Assembly (NCBI RefSeq): GCF_025145845.1
Contig: NZ_CP102253.1
Span: 3,658,001-3,722,000 of the forward strand
Direction: 5' to 3'
Length of the DNA: 64,000 bases
Source of the DNA: Alistipes shahii WAL 8301
Lineage (GTDB): Bacteria; Bacteroidota; Bacteroidia; Bacteroidales; Rikenellaceae
Shown: piece after piece, positions 1-7,935 of the stretch
Numbering within the stretch: position 1 is the first letter of the stretch
Layout: every line of letters starts with the position of its first letter
Translations under genes and position numbers: made by a program
Notes under the pieces: model-generated
The model's database searches: none
The model's input: only the letters and a program-made list of their open reading frames with translations
Told to the model about the DNA's origin: nothing

Positions 1-684
1 GAGCTTACAGCCAAGTATGGTTTATACTATCCGAAAGGCAAAGAGCAGGTGCGGCGTGAACGGTTGCGCGAGCCGGACAAGACCAAGTACGCCATTTACG
101 ACGCTATCCGGAGTTGTCTGCCCAGATGCAAGTCATGGAGCGATCTGGAGAAACGATTGCAGGAACGAGGTATTACGACCACATTCAAGTATTGCGGGAA
201 TACCGACCGCAGGCAGGGCGTATTGTTTGGTATGAACGGCTACACCTTTTCCGGCTCGAAGATTGACCGGGCTTTCAGCTTCTCCAAGTTAGACCGTCAT
301 TTCTCGCAGGCACAGCGGATCGTTACTCCCATCTCACAGCCCCGTTATTCCGCGCAGGCGGTCGGGAATTTATCGGCAGCAGTTAGCCATTACCGTTCGG
401 CGTTCGCCGGGTTGTTCGGCAGTCGCAGTAATTCGGGCGAATCCCTCGATTTGGGCGGCTTCGGCGTGGCGGGCGGTATAATTTTACCACCGGGCGGGTA
501 TTGCGGCTCAATCGCCCCGGAACAGATGCAGCGGAGGATCGGGGAATCCCACGAGGAACACATTGCCCGCATTACGGCCCTGATCCGGCAGGCGACCGAA
601 GCGATGCTGATCGAACAGGCCGAGCGAAGCCGCAGAATCCGGGAACAACAAACTAAAAAACGTCAAATTAAAATACATCGTTAA
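1..684 (+). CDS. Relaxase (MobA-like), C-terminal part, cut by window edge
   Basis: The reading frame is open from base 1, so the gene begins before the window. The visible part is the region after the catalytic nuclease domain. It aligns closely with the C-terminal two thirds of the relaxase at 12238-13314: both carry RRERLREPDKTKY, KYCGNTDR, SGSKIDRAFSF and LDRHF. By homology it belongs to a protein that nicks DNA at oriT to start conjugative mobilization. The HxH metal-binding motif would lie upstream, out of view. A mobilization accessory gene follows after 3 bp, as in the paralogous locus at 13333. It is part of element A, a relative of element B further right. The family assignment is firm through the paralog; whether the whole protein is intact is unknown. 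Confidence 0.85.
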   Translation, partial: ELTAKYGLYYPKGKEQVRRERLREPDKTKYAIYDAIRSCLPRCKSWSDLEKRLQERGITTTFKYCGNTDRRQGVLFGMNGYTFSGSKIDRAFSFSKLDRHFSQAQRIVTPISQPRYSAQAVGNLSAAVSHYRSAFAGLFGSRSNSGESLDLGGFGVAGGIILPPGGYCGSIAPEQMQRRIGESHEEHIARITALIRQATEAMLIEQAERSRRIREQQTKKRQIKIHR

Positions 685-687
685 AGT

Positions 688-1506
688 ATGGCAGAGGAAA
701 AAACCGTCGCATTGGATTGCGACCAATACGAAGATTTCAAGGAAGAATTTATCAAGGCTTTCAAGGCCGAGATTGCAAAGCTACAGAGCGGCGGCGACAA
801 TACAGCCCTGATGCAGCGGATCGACGAGATAGCCCGAGTGCAGAATCTTTCGGCGGAGCAGATCACCAATTTTATCAACCGCATCGGGCAGATCGACATT
901 AAACCCGTGGTCGAGGTACAGCCGCCCGACATGACGGACGTAAACAGGGCTTTCGGAAAGATCAACGTCAGCACGGAGATACTCGCCGAAGCGATGAAGC
1001 GGATAAATGCCGAGGTAAAGGGTGCATTAAGCGACGAGAAGATCAAAAAGGCAGTACAGCTGTTCGTAAGCCGCGAGGTGGAGAAATACAAAGAGATATT
1101 AGACGGTCATTGGTCACGTATAAACAGTACGTTAGATCATTTGCTGCATCGGATTCCCTACAATTACGACATCAACAAACGGTTAGTTCGGGCGTGTGTA
1201 TGACTGGCTCTGACTGCCGGGCTATCCGTTGTGGGAAATATTTGGCAGGCCGTGAACAATCGGCAATACCGCAAGAATGATTGGAAATACCGATATATGC
1301 AGGCTGTCTGGCACGGAGAAATGCAACTCATTACCGACCTCGACCGGGTGTTCGAACAAGGCGAGGATAAGAACATCGACGTGGTGAAAAGAGAGGTCAG
1401 GCAGTATGAAAAAGAGATCAAGAAACGCGGCGCGGCAGTCGTAAACCAAGAGCGGACAAAGGCCGAAAAAGAGAAAACGCAGAAAACAAAGGCCAAGAAA
1501 AAGTAG
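688..1506 (+). pseudogene. Mobilization accessory membrane protein, interrupted by in-frame TGA
   Basis: The frame starting with ATG at 688 runs to a TGA at 1201-1203 and then stays open in the same frame to 1506. The stop falls at the start of a predicted membrane segment (LALTAGLSVVGNIW), so the first part alone loses the membrane anchor. The counterpart after the second relaxase (13333-13953) has the same layout: acidic start with a YED motif, amphipathic helices, one membrane helix near the C-terminus, and a short basic tail. The family follows relaxase genes in Bacteroidota mobilizable elements; its biochemical role is not known to me. A single base change (for example TGG to TGA) would explain the break. 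The downstream part could be re-initiated but would lack the coiled-coil region. Confidence 0.7.
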
Positions 1507-1514
1507 GATGACAG

Positions 1515-1559
1515 AAAAGGGGCTTGCGGGATCGTCAATGATCCTGCAAGTCCCCTTTT
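1515..1559. terminator. Hairpin terminator between convergent genes
   Basis: A near-perfect stem of about 19 bp (AAAAGGGG...GGGATC against GATCCT...CCCCTTTT, one bulge) with a 6-base loop is flanked by A and T runs. It can end transcription in both directions, serving the mobilization operon on the plus strand and the gene at 1579-2478 on the minus strand. Confidence 0.75.
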
Positions 1560-1578
1560 CGTTCGGATGATTGGCCGT

Positions 1579-2478
1579 TTATTGCCGTTCGCTCAATTCT
1601 TTATATAGCTCCAGCCGCAGGCCGCACAGGTTTTCGATAATCCCGCCCGCTTTGCGGACGCGCTCCATATGTATCTCCAACTTTTGCGGTGCGATGTCGA
1701 ACCGAATGCCATAGGGAGCCTTCATCAGAAAACTCTTCAGACGCGGCAGCGTGAAGATGTTTTCGATATGGGTGTCGTCGAAAGCAAGCATCAACTTCGT
1801 GGAAAGCGTCCGCATCCGGTCGTGCATGATGACTGGATCGTGGCTGTCGAACTCCAGACCGTGATAGACGTAGTAAAGCGTGTGATAGAAATAGACCATT
1901 GCCTGCGCCGAGAACTGCGCGGCCAGACGCATATTACGGCTCTCGCTGAAAGCGTCCTGCGCCTGTTCAAGCAGTTCATTGCCCTGCGTTCGGAACGTGT
2001 CGAAATGGAATTTAGCGTCGGCATACGCCTTGGCGAAGTCGATCGGGTGCTTCGGACGCTGAAAATGGTAACTGTCGCTACAATACAGCAACTCGCCTTC
2101 GGCATGGGCAAAGAAGAGGAACGGCGTTGAGTTCGATTCGACATAGCTCAACGTCATGATGTAAAGATTGATGTAGGTAATCTTCCGGCAGCTATAGGGC
2201 ACTTTGTAACGCAGGATGCGTTTGGTCTGAATCCAATCGTATTCCGGGGTTTCACGAACGACCATCAGCAGGTCATAAGCCATTGCGTCGCTGTGCGGCG
2301 TGCCGCCGACCAATTTACCGAACAATAGGATATATTCGGGATCGAAATAGCCGTCTGTCAGGCATTGGACGATCCGGGCGGCCTCGGCAGGATCGTAAAG
2401 TCGTTCGGCGGGCTGTTCGAGTTCGAGGGCTAAGCGTTGTGCAGGATTTTCCTGCACGGGATTTTGATTCGTTTCCAT
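1579..2478 (-). CDS. MNT-HEPN protein: degenerate nucleotidyltransferase fused to HEPN domain
   Basis: The start is set at the ATG at 2478 (METNQNPVQ); an ATG at 2565 would add 29 residues of low quality. Residues about 45-90 resemble a minimal nucleotidyltransferase fold with ILLFGKLVGGTP then SDAMAYDLL. The usual GSxxxG...DxD catalytic pattern is not intact. The C-terminal half is helical and resembles HEPN domains (FHFDTFRTQGNELLEQAQ, then AAQFSAQAMVYFYHTLYYVYHG). The RxxxxH ribonuclease motif is not evident, with Ala or Ser where a His is common. HEPN-MNT pairs are often toxin-antitoxin modules with an AMPylating antitoxin; a fused, apparently inactive form on a mobile element may act in regulation or defence. 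Domain calls rest on pattern recognition only. Confidence 0.6.
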   Translation of the reverse strand: METNQNPVQENPAQRLALELEQPAERLYDPAEAARIVQCLTDGYFDPEYILLFGKLVGGTPHSDAMAYDLLMVVRETPEYDWIQTKRILRYKVPYSCRKITYINLYIMTLSYVESNSTPFLFFAHAEGELLYCSDSYHFQRPKHPIDFAKAYADAKFHFDTFRTQGNELLEQAQDAFSESRNMRLAAQFSAQAMVYFYHTLYYVYHGLEFDSHDPVIMHDRMRTLSTKLMLAFDDTHIENIFTLPRLKSFLMKAPYGIRFDIAPQKLEIHMERVRKAGGIIENLCGLRLELYKELSERQ

Positions 2479-2565
2479 TTGATTGATTGTTAGAAATTTG
2501 ACATAGTAAGGGCTGTCCTCATCGCAGCATTTCGGCAATAAAGAGAATAACAATTTGGTTAGCAA

Positions 2566-2897
2566 TTATTTGCTAATCGGGCGGGTGGAAATGGAAACGA
2601 ATAAAGAGATTGCACGGCGGGAACCGCCTGCGGCTGGCCTTACGGCGTGTCTGCGTCGGAACGCGGACGGGATACATGGTTCGCATAAATAAAAAAAGGA
2701 TGCGCAGCTGCGAACCATATATCCCCCTTTTACAGGCTCAATAAAGTGCCGTTCGCGGGTCGCTAAACCCCAACGACTCTACGCATACCTTTTCTAATGC
2801 GGTTGCTTTATTGAGCACCGACAGTAAAAGTTGTAGAAATATATGATTCGCAGGAACAAAGATAAGAAAAATTCGATGTAATTTTGCAATTACTATA
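2566..2897. other. Gene-free stretch with two inverted repeats
   Basis: No credible gene. It holds a 16-bp inverted repeat matching at 15 of 16 positions (2670-2685 against 2709-2724, core ATGGTTCGCA/TGCGAACCAT, 23-base loop) and an 11-bp perfect one (2736-2746 GCTCAATAAAG against 2806-2816 CTTTATTGAGC). Both could be regulatory or transfer-related structures of element A. Confidence 0.5.
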
Positions 2898-3937
2898 TAA
2901 CTTTTAACCCGTTGGTTGAATTAAAAAGTTAGTAAAATGACAAATGAAAGGTTGTGCATATTTCTGGTTTTTAGTAACTTAATAGCATCCAAACTATTGA
3001 GTTCAAACCGTCGTATGCACAACTTCATCGAAAAATTCACAAAAATCAACGACATCTGCAAGAAATTTGCAGGAAATCGTGTAAATGAACATGGCAATGT
3101 ATCTCGCCGTGGAGTTATTCCCACCTTTTCTGATTTGGAAGTTATAGCTCTTTCTCTTACAGCCGAAGCATTCGGTTATGACAGCGAGAACAACCTCTTT
3201 AAGAGATTGGCTGAATCTCCCGAACATATCCCTAACCTTATATCCAGAAGACAGTTCAACGTCCGTCGCAAACTCACGGCTTGTCTTGCAGAAGACATCC
3301 GCAGGGATATTGCCAAGAGCATAGACGGTGGGGAAAATGTCTTTGTGATAGACTCCAAGCCTGTCAAAGTATGCCAGCTGGCACGAGCCAAGCGTTGCGT
3401 TATGGGAAATGATAATCCGCAAAGCGCACCTTCCAAAGGCTTTTGCGCCTCCCAACAAATGTATTACTATGGGTATAAGCTCCACGCTATCTGTGGAATA
3501 AGTGGTGTTATTCACTCTTATGATATAACGGCTGCAAATGTTCATGATATACATTATCTGGATGATGCAAAGTGGGATTATCACGACTGTCTTATGCTTG
3601 GAGATAAGGGGTATTTAAGTGCTGAGGTGCAACAAGACCTTTTCGAAACGGCTCATATCAAGCTTGAAGTCCCGTATCGCTTGAACCAAAAGAATTGGAG
3701 AAATCCTTCGTGGGCTTACAGGCGTTTCAGGAAGCGAATCGAAACCGTTTTCTCTCAACTTAACGACCAATTCATGATGGTACGCAATTATGCAAAGCAG
3801 ACAGGCGGACTGTTTACACGTACTGCCGCAAAAATCGCTGCTATGACCGTGCTGCAATACATCAACTTCTGTAACCATTGTAAAATTGGTCTTGTTAAAG
3901 ATGCTTTATTTTAATTCAACCAACGGGTAACTTTTAA
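2898..3937 (+). mobile_element. Complete IS982-family insertion sequence with target duplications
   Basis: The IS proper is 2908-3927 (1020 bp). Perfect 19-bp terminal inverted repeats start CCCGTTGGTTGAATTAAAA at 2908-2926 and end with the complement at 3909-3927. The 10-bp sequence TAACTTTTAA occurs directly outside both ends (2898-2907 and 3928-3937), the signature of a target-site duplication. It holds one transposase gene. The insertion lies just upstream of the gene at 3950 and has probably separated it from its own promoter. A decayed relative of the same element lies at 31786-32062. Confidence 0.93.
3015..3914 (+). CDS. IS982-family transposase
   Basis: The start is placed at the ATG at 3015 (MHNFIEKFTKINDICKKF), typical for the family; an upstream ATG at 2937 adds unrelated residues close to the terminal repeat. 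The 299-residue product has the DDE transposase layout of IS982: VFVIDSKPVKVC for the first Asp, then DKGYLSAEVQQDLF for the second, and RKRIETVFSQLNDQF for the final Glu. The gene ends 13 bp inside the right terminal repeat boundary. No frameshift is visible and the ends are intact, so the copy could be active. Confidence 0.93.
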   Translation: MHNFIEKFTKINDICKKFAGNRVNEHGNVSRRGVIPTFSDLEVIALSLTAEAFGYDSENNLFKRLAESPEHIPNLISRRQFNVRRKLTACLAEDIRRDIAKSIDGGENVFVIDSKPVKVCQLARAKRCVMGNDNPQSAPSKGFCASQQMYYYGYKLHAICGISGVIHSYDITAANVHDIHYLDDAKWDYHDCLMLGDKGYLSAEVQQDLFETAHIKLEVPYRLNQKNWRNPSWAYRRFRKRIETVFSQLNDQFMMVRNYAKQTGGLFTRTAAKIAAMTVLQYINFCNHCKIGLVKDALF

Positions 3938-3949
3938 TAAAGTTTATCA

Positions 3950-4753
3950 ATGGATACAACACTAATGTCAGAATACGTCGAATTGCATAAAAAAATCATA
4001 GAAAAACTATATAGATATGTGGAATATCATTATTTTGATGCAAATGATGCACCTCAATTACTCTCAAAAAATGACGCTGTTATTGCAGGGAATTTTGCCC
4101 GATTAATTAAACTAAATGTTTCAATATTGCAACATGTATGCGAATGCAAAGGTGAAATATTAATGATCTTATTAAGATGCTATATTGAAACATATGTCAA
4201 TATTAAATATTTCATATCAACGGACAACACCGTCAAAGAAGCTTACATAAAGGATTCGTTATCCAACGAAGTAAAATTCTCAGAAACAATAAAAACAAAT
4301 ATAACCAATAGAGATGGAAATATTCTGGATATTGAAAAAAGGATGATAGATTCAATTAACAAGGCTTTCTCAATATCAGGTTATCAAGATAAAAAGGTTA
4401 GCCGCAATTATCAGTGGAAAAGCATTAAAGAGCGAGTTAAAATTGTTGTTAATGATAAAGATACATTTTACAATGGACTGATAGGTATGTCGAGTCACTC
4501 TATTCATGGTAAATGGCAAGATATTCTTAAATATAATCTATTTTTGAAAGAAAATGATAAATTTTCAATCAATATTGAATGGACATCCCCACAGCCACAA
4601 CTTATGGATTGCGTTATTTGGGCGAATATTGATTTATTAGATGTAATCAAAGGAGCATCTGAAATTACAATAGATGAATATAAACAACAATTAATATCTC
4701 TTATCTCTCGTCACGAAGAATCTCTTAAAAATACTCACAACACATCGAAATAA
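3950..4753 (+). CDS. DUF5677-like helical protein, AT-rich
   Basis: The 267-residue protein is helical with no signal peptide. The segment GMSSHSIHGKW in the second half resembles the conserved Ser/His-containing motif of DUF5677 proteins, a group I associate with HEPN-like folds and possible abortive-infection roles; this is a tentative family match. Base composition is far more AT-rich than neighbouring genes, which points to recent acquisition. The IS982 copy sits 22 bp upstream of its ATG, between the gene and whatever promoter it had, so expression may be changed. It is the last gene of element A before the attachment core at 4836. Confidence 0.5.
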   Translation: MDTTLMSEYVELHKKIIEKLYRYVEYHYFDANDAPQLLSKNDAVIAGNFARLIKLNVSILQHVCECKGEILMILLRCYIETYVNIKYFISTDNTVKEAYIKDSLSNEVKFSETIKTNITNRDGNILDIEKRMIDSINKAFSISGYQDKKVSRNYQWKSIKERVKIVVNDKDTFYNGLIGMSSHSIHGKWQDILKYNLFLKENDKFSINIEWTSPQPQLMDCVIWANIDLLDVIKGASEITIDEYKQQLISLISRHEESLKNTHNTSK

Positions 4754-4767
4754 ATATTTTGTCATTT

Positions 4768-4786
4768 TTTACACCTTATTTACACC
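4768..4786. repeat. Phased direct repeats, candidate integrase arm sites of element A
   Basis: TTTACACC occurs at 4768-4775 and again at 4779-4786, 11 bp apart, so on the same DNA face. The pair lies about 50 bp from the attachment core. The same spacing is seen in a different sequence at the ends of element B (4988 and 32123). Confidence 0.5.
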
Positions 4787-4797
4787 CCAACAAAAGC

Positions 4798-4833
4798 AAA
4801 ATCCCTATTAATCAGCTGATTAATAGGGATTTT
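4798..4833. repeat. 36-bp perfect palindrome beside attachment core
   Basis: The sequence from 4798 to 4833 equals its own reverse complement (AAAATCCCTATTAATCAG and its complement, centre AGCT). It lies 2 bp from the 13-bp core at 4836. A similar, imperfect inverted repeat (32155-32196) lies in the same position at the right end of element B. It may be a terminator that insulates the tRNA end, or a binding site for recombination proteins. Confidence 0.8.
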
Positions 4834-4835
4834 CC

Positions 4836-4848
4836 GTACCCGGAGCCG
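4836..4848. repeat. Attachment core (left copy), duplicates tRNA-Leu 3' end
   Basis: GTACCCGGAGCCG is identical to 32202-32214, which is the 3' end of tRNA-Leu(TAA). It marks the junction between element A on the left and element B on the right. Confidence 0.8.
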
Positions 4849-4987
4849 CATTTGAATATACTAAATTCTATTAAACCTAAATAGAAGTCAAAATAGATGA
4901 CTTTGCATTTATTTTATTTATTATCAATAATATATAAATATTCAATCATTTTACCTGATAAATTCCAATTGAACATATTTTAGCAGA

Positions 4988-5007
4988 TGTGGGGAAAATG
5001 TGGGGAA
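4988..5007. repeat. Arm-type repeat, left end of element B
   Basis: TGTGGGGAAAATGTGGGGAA consists of two copies of TGTGGGGAA spaced 11 bp. It is matched at 19 of 20 positions by 32123-32142 near the other end of the element. It lies just upstream of the integrase gene, so it may also let the integrase control its own expression. Confidence 0.65.
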
Positions 5008-5014
5008 TTTTTCG

Positions 5015-5022
5015 TATTTTTG
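5015..5022 (+). promoter_or_regulatory. Promoter -7 box for integrase
   Basis: TATTTTTG matches the Bacteroidota -7 consensus TAnnTTTG and is followed by the ATG at 5049. No good -33 TTTG is seen; the arm repeats occupy that position. It supports 5049 rather than the GTG at 4989 as start. Confidence 0.5.
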
Positions 5023-5048
5023 CTCTGTCAATCCGGAATCTGGATACT

Positions 5049-6398
5049 ATGAAAATAACTCTTATCATCAAAAAGAGCGTAAAACGCTATGATACAGAAT
5101 CAAAGGCGACCATTTACGCGCGTCTGCGGGATGGCAGGCAGGTAGATATGGTCGCACCGACCCGGCTCACCATCAACCCCAATCTTTGGGATAACAAGGC
5201 CGAACAGGTCAAAAGCAAAATCGTTTGCAACGACGAAATGCGTTCCTATTACAACGATGAAGCCCGCAAACTCAAGTCCTACCTCGAAAAAGCCTATCAG
5301 TCCCGACAGACGACAGAACCGCAGAAAGAGTGGCTAAAAGAGGCATTGGAACAATATTACAATCCGCAAAAGTACAATGTCGAAACAGCCACGGAAGAAA
5401 CCGCCAAGCCGACGTTGATCGCATTGTTCGACGAGTTCCTCGAAAAGCACCGTCTTTCCGATGTCCGCAAAAAGAATTACCGGGTCATCAAACGAGGATT
5501 ACAGCGGTATGAACTTTATATCCGGACAACCAAGAGGGGGCAAAAAGCATTCGTATTGGACATCGATCAAGTAACGGCCGACACCTTGCGGGATATTTGG
5601 GAATTTTTGGAAAATGAATACCGCTACTGCGCTCTTTACCCGGAAATCTACGAAGCTATACCCGAAGCACGCACGCCGCAACCCAGAGGAAAGAATACGT
5701 TATTGGATTGTTTCTCGCGCATCCGAACTTTCTTCTACTGGTGCAACAACAACAAAAAGACCCGTAACCGACCGTTCGACGATTTCCCGTTGGAGGAATG
5801 CACATACGGAACGCCTTATTATATCACGATCGAAGAGTTGCACAAGATTTACGGCACGAACCTGATACGGCATCCGCAACTGGCCGTTCAGCGCGACATC
5901 TTCGTTTTTCAATGCCTGATCGGCTGCCGGGTGGGTGATCTGCTGAAAATGACGAAATCGAATCTGATCGACGGAGCCATCGAGTACATACCGCGCAAGA
6001 CCAAGGAAGGGCGACCGCTGACCGTGCGGGTTCCGCTGAATCAGACTGCCAAAGAGATCGCAGCCCGTTACAAAAGTCTGGATGGCGACAAGCTGCTGCC
6101 CTTCATCTCCGAGCAGAAATACAATCTGGCGATCAAGCGGATTTTCAAAGCCGCCGGATTGAAACGGCTGGTTACGGTCATAAACCCCACCACCCGCGAA
6201 GAAGAAAAGAGGGTACTTTACGAGATCGCCTCGTCGCATCTGGCCCGCCGGACATTCGTCGGAAATCTGTATAAGCAGGTCAAAGACCCCAATTTGGTCG
6301 GAGCTTTGAGCGGACATAAGGAAGGCAGCAAGGCTTTCGCGCGTTATCGCACCATCGACGATGAAATGAAGCAACAGTTGGTCGATTTGCTGAAATAA
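5049..6398 (+). CDS. int: Tyrosine recombinase (integrase) of element B
   Basis: The 449-residue protein starts with MKITLIIKKSVKRYDTESKA, the typical arm-binding N-terminus of Bacteroidota integrases. A SAM-like core-binding domain spans about 115-230 and the catalytic domain about 265-449. Catalytic residues visible are Arg in LIGCRVGDL (about 292), His and Arg in SSHLARRTF (about 396-399), His in LSGHKEGS (about 421) and Tyr in FARYRTI (about 432). All are present, so the enzyme looks functional. It lies 200 bp from the left core and would catalyse integration into the tRNA-Leu 3' end and, with an excision factor, excision. The start was chosen over the GTG at 4989, which reads through the arm repeats. 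Confidence 0.93.
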   Translation: MKITLIIKKSVKRYDTESKATIYARLRDGRQVDMVAPTRLTINPNLWDNKAEQVKSKIVCNDEMRSYYNDEARKLKSYLEKAYQSRQTTEPQKEWLKEALEQYYNPQKYNVETATEETAKPTLIALFDEFLEKHRLSDVRKKNYRVIKRGLQRYELYIRTTKRGQKAFVLDIDQVTADTLRDIWEFLENEYRYCALYPEIYEAIPEARTPQPRGKNTLLDCFSRIRTFFYWCNNNKKTRNRPFDDFPLEECTYGTPYYITIEELHKIYGTNLIRHPQLAVQRDIFVFQCLIGCRVGDLLKMTKSNLIDGAIEYIPRKTKEGRPLTVRVPLNQTAKEIAARYKSLDGDKLLPFISEQKYNLAIKRIFKAAGLKRLVTVINPTTREEEKRVLYEIASSHLARRTFVGNLYKQVKDPNLVGALSGHKEGSKAFARYRTIDDEMKQQLVDLLK

Positions 6399-6465
6399 TA
6401 TATTGCTTTTTAGAATTTACTGAAAAGAATCCATATTTTTGTCCTAACAAATTGAGAGCCGCATT

Positions 6466-7926
6466 ATGTTAACACAGAAACAACTGGTACAAATACTTGG
6501 CAATCCGGAAAGCTACAACATCGAGATAACGACCTCGACAACCAATATGGACAAATTTTGCCAGGCGATTTGTGCTTTTTCCAATGATTTACCCGGCGAT
6601 GACAAAAGCGGCTATCTGATTATAGGAGCCGAAGACAACGGGAAGTTATCCGGCCTGCGTGTCGATGATGGTCTACTACTCAAAATGACCAATATCCGCA
6701 CCGACGGCAATATTCTCCCGCAACCGGTAATGACTGTCGAGCGCTTTGTTTTGGAAGGTGGCGATTTACTCGTGGTCGAGGTCAAACCGTCCGAATTTCC
6801 TCCGGTCAGATACCGGGGACGTATTTGGGTACGGATAGGTCCGCGCAAAAGCATCGCATCGGAAGCCGAAGAAAAAATATTGATGGAGCGAAGAATCTCT
6901 AATATTCGAACGTTCGATGCCATGCCGTGTATCGGAACGACGTTTGCCGACATTGATATAAACCTTGTTCGGTCAGAATTTTTACCAAAAGCCGTAGCCA
7001 GTGAAATTCTTGCAGACGATAAGCGCCCTCTTGAAGAACAGTTGGCATCACTCGGATTTTTCGACTTGCGATATAACTGTCCGACGAACGGATGCATTAT
7101 TCTGTTCGGGGGAAATCCGGGGCGCTATTTTCCGGGAGCTTATGTCCAATATGTCCGTTTCAAAGGTGTGGATCGTGCAGGGGAAATCATCAATGAACAC
7201 AAGTTCGGGAATAACCTTTGCCATGACCTCATTAAAATAGACGCATTCGTCGAAACGAGTGTGTCGCAAAAACGCCCGATTCCGATTAGTGTTCTCCGGG
7301 AAGAAACCGTTGCGAATTACCCATACTGGGCAACGCGGGAACTTCTGATGAATGCGATCATGCACCGGGATTATGAAACGAATGCCCCGATACAATTCTA
7401 TGAATACGATGATCGTATTGAAATACAAAATCCCGGCGGTTTATATGGAAAAGTCAGTCCGGAGAATTTTCCGAATGTAAGCGATTACCGCAATCCGTTC
7501 ATTGCCGAAGCGATGAAAATTCTCGGTTATGTCAATCGTTTCAGCCGAGGTGTTTATAGGGTTCAAAAAGAGCTGACGGAAAACGGCAATGAAAAAGCCG
7601 AATTCGACTTTTCATTTGTCACGGCATTTCGGGTAATTGAAAAAGCATCGAAACGATATTACGATGCAGGCTTCGGTGCTGAGAGAAACCCACAAGAAAC
7701 CCACAAGAAACCCACAAGAAACCCACAAGAAACACCCCAAAATATTCGGGAAAGGATCATCTACGAAATCCAAAAGAATCCGGCAATCTCCGGCAGGGAA
7801 TTGGAAGCGTTATTAGGACGTACCTCGAATAGCATTAAGCATTATCTACTGCAAATGAACAAAGAGGGGATTATCAGTCATGAAGGGCCGACAAAAGGCG
7901 GCAGATGGGTTGTCTTAAAAAAGTAG
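6466..7926 (+). CDS. AlbA_2/Schlafen-type regulator with ATPase and winged-helix domains
   Basis: The domain order is AlbA_2 (Schlafen-like, residues about 12-130, with SGYLIIGAEDNGKLSGL), a linking region, a GHKL-type ATPase region (about 285-390, RELLMNAIMHRDY and IEIQNPGGLYG) as in RecG-related COG2865 proteins, and a C-terminal winged helix (about 425-486, ISGRELEALLGRTSNSIKHYLLQM). Such proteins are putative transcriptional regulators, frequent on mobile elements. Between ATPase and winged helix lies a low-complexity linker encoded by four copies of an 11-bp repeat (7684-7727). Because 11 is not a multiple of 3, gain or loss of one unit would remove the winged helix. It follows the integrase gene and may control excision or transfer. 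Confidence 0.82.
   Translation: MLTQKQLVQILGNPESYNIEITTSTTNMDKFCQAICAFSNDLPGDDKSGYLIIGAEDNGKLSGLRVDDGLLLKMTNIRTDGNILPQPVMTVERFVLEGGDLLVVEVKPSEFPPVRYRGRIWVRIGPRKSIASEAEEKILMERRISNIRTFDAMPCIGTTFADIDINLVRSEFLPKAVASEILADDKRPLEEQLASLGFFDLRYNCPTNGCIILFGGNPGRYFPGAYVQYVRFKGVDRAGEIINEHKFGNNLCHDLIKIDAFVETSVSQKRPIPISVLREETVANYPYWATRELLMNAIMHRDYETNAPIQFYEYDDRIEIQNPGGLYGKVSPENFPNVSDYRNPFIAEAMKILGYVNRFSRGVYRVQKELTENGNEKAEFDFSFVTAFRVIEKASKRYYDAGFGAERNPQETHKKPTRNPQETPQNIRERIIYEIQKNPAISGRELEALLGRTSNSIKHYLLQMNKEGIISHEGPTKGGRWVVLKK
7684..7738 (+). repeat. 11-bp tandem repeat inside the regulator gene
   Basis: AGAAACCCACA is present in four perfect head-to-tail copies (7684-7694, 7695-7705, 7706-7716, 7717-7727) and a partial fifth (AGAAACACCCC). 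It encodes the linker in all three phases (NPQETHKKPTRNPQET). Slippage by one unit would shift the frame. Confidence 0.93.
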
Positions 7927-7935
7927 TACAATACT

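Noticed and set aside
1201..1203. TGA in the accessory gene as a selenocysteine codon
   Set aside because: No SECIS-like hairpin is evident after it and the site is the start of a membrane helix, so a plain nonsense change is simpler.
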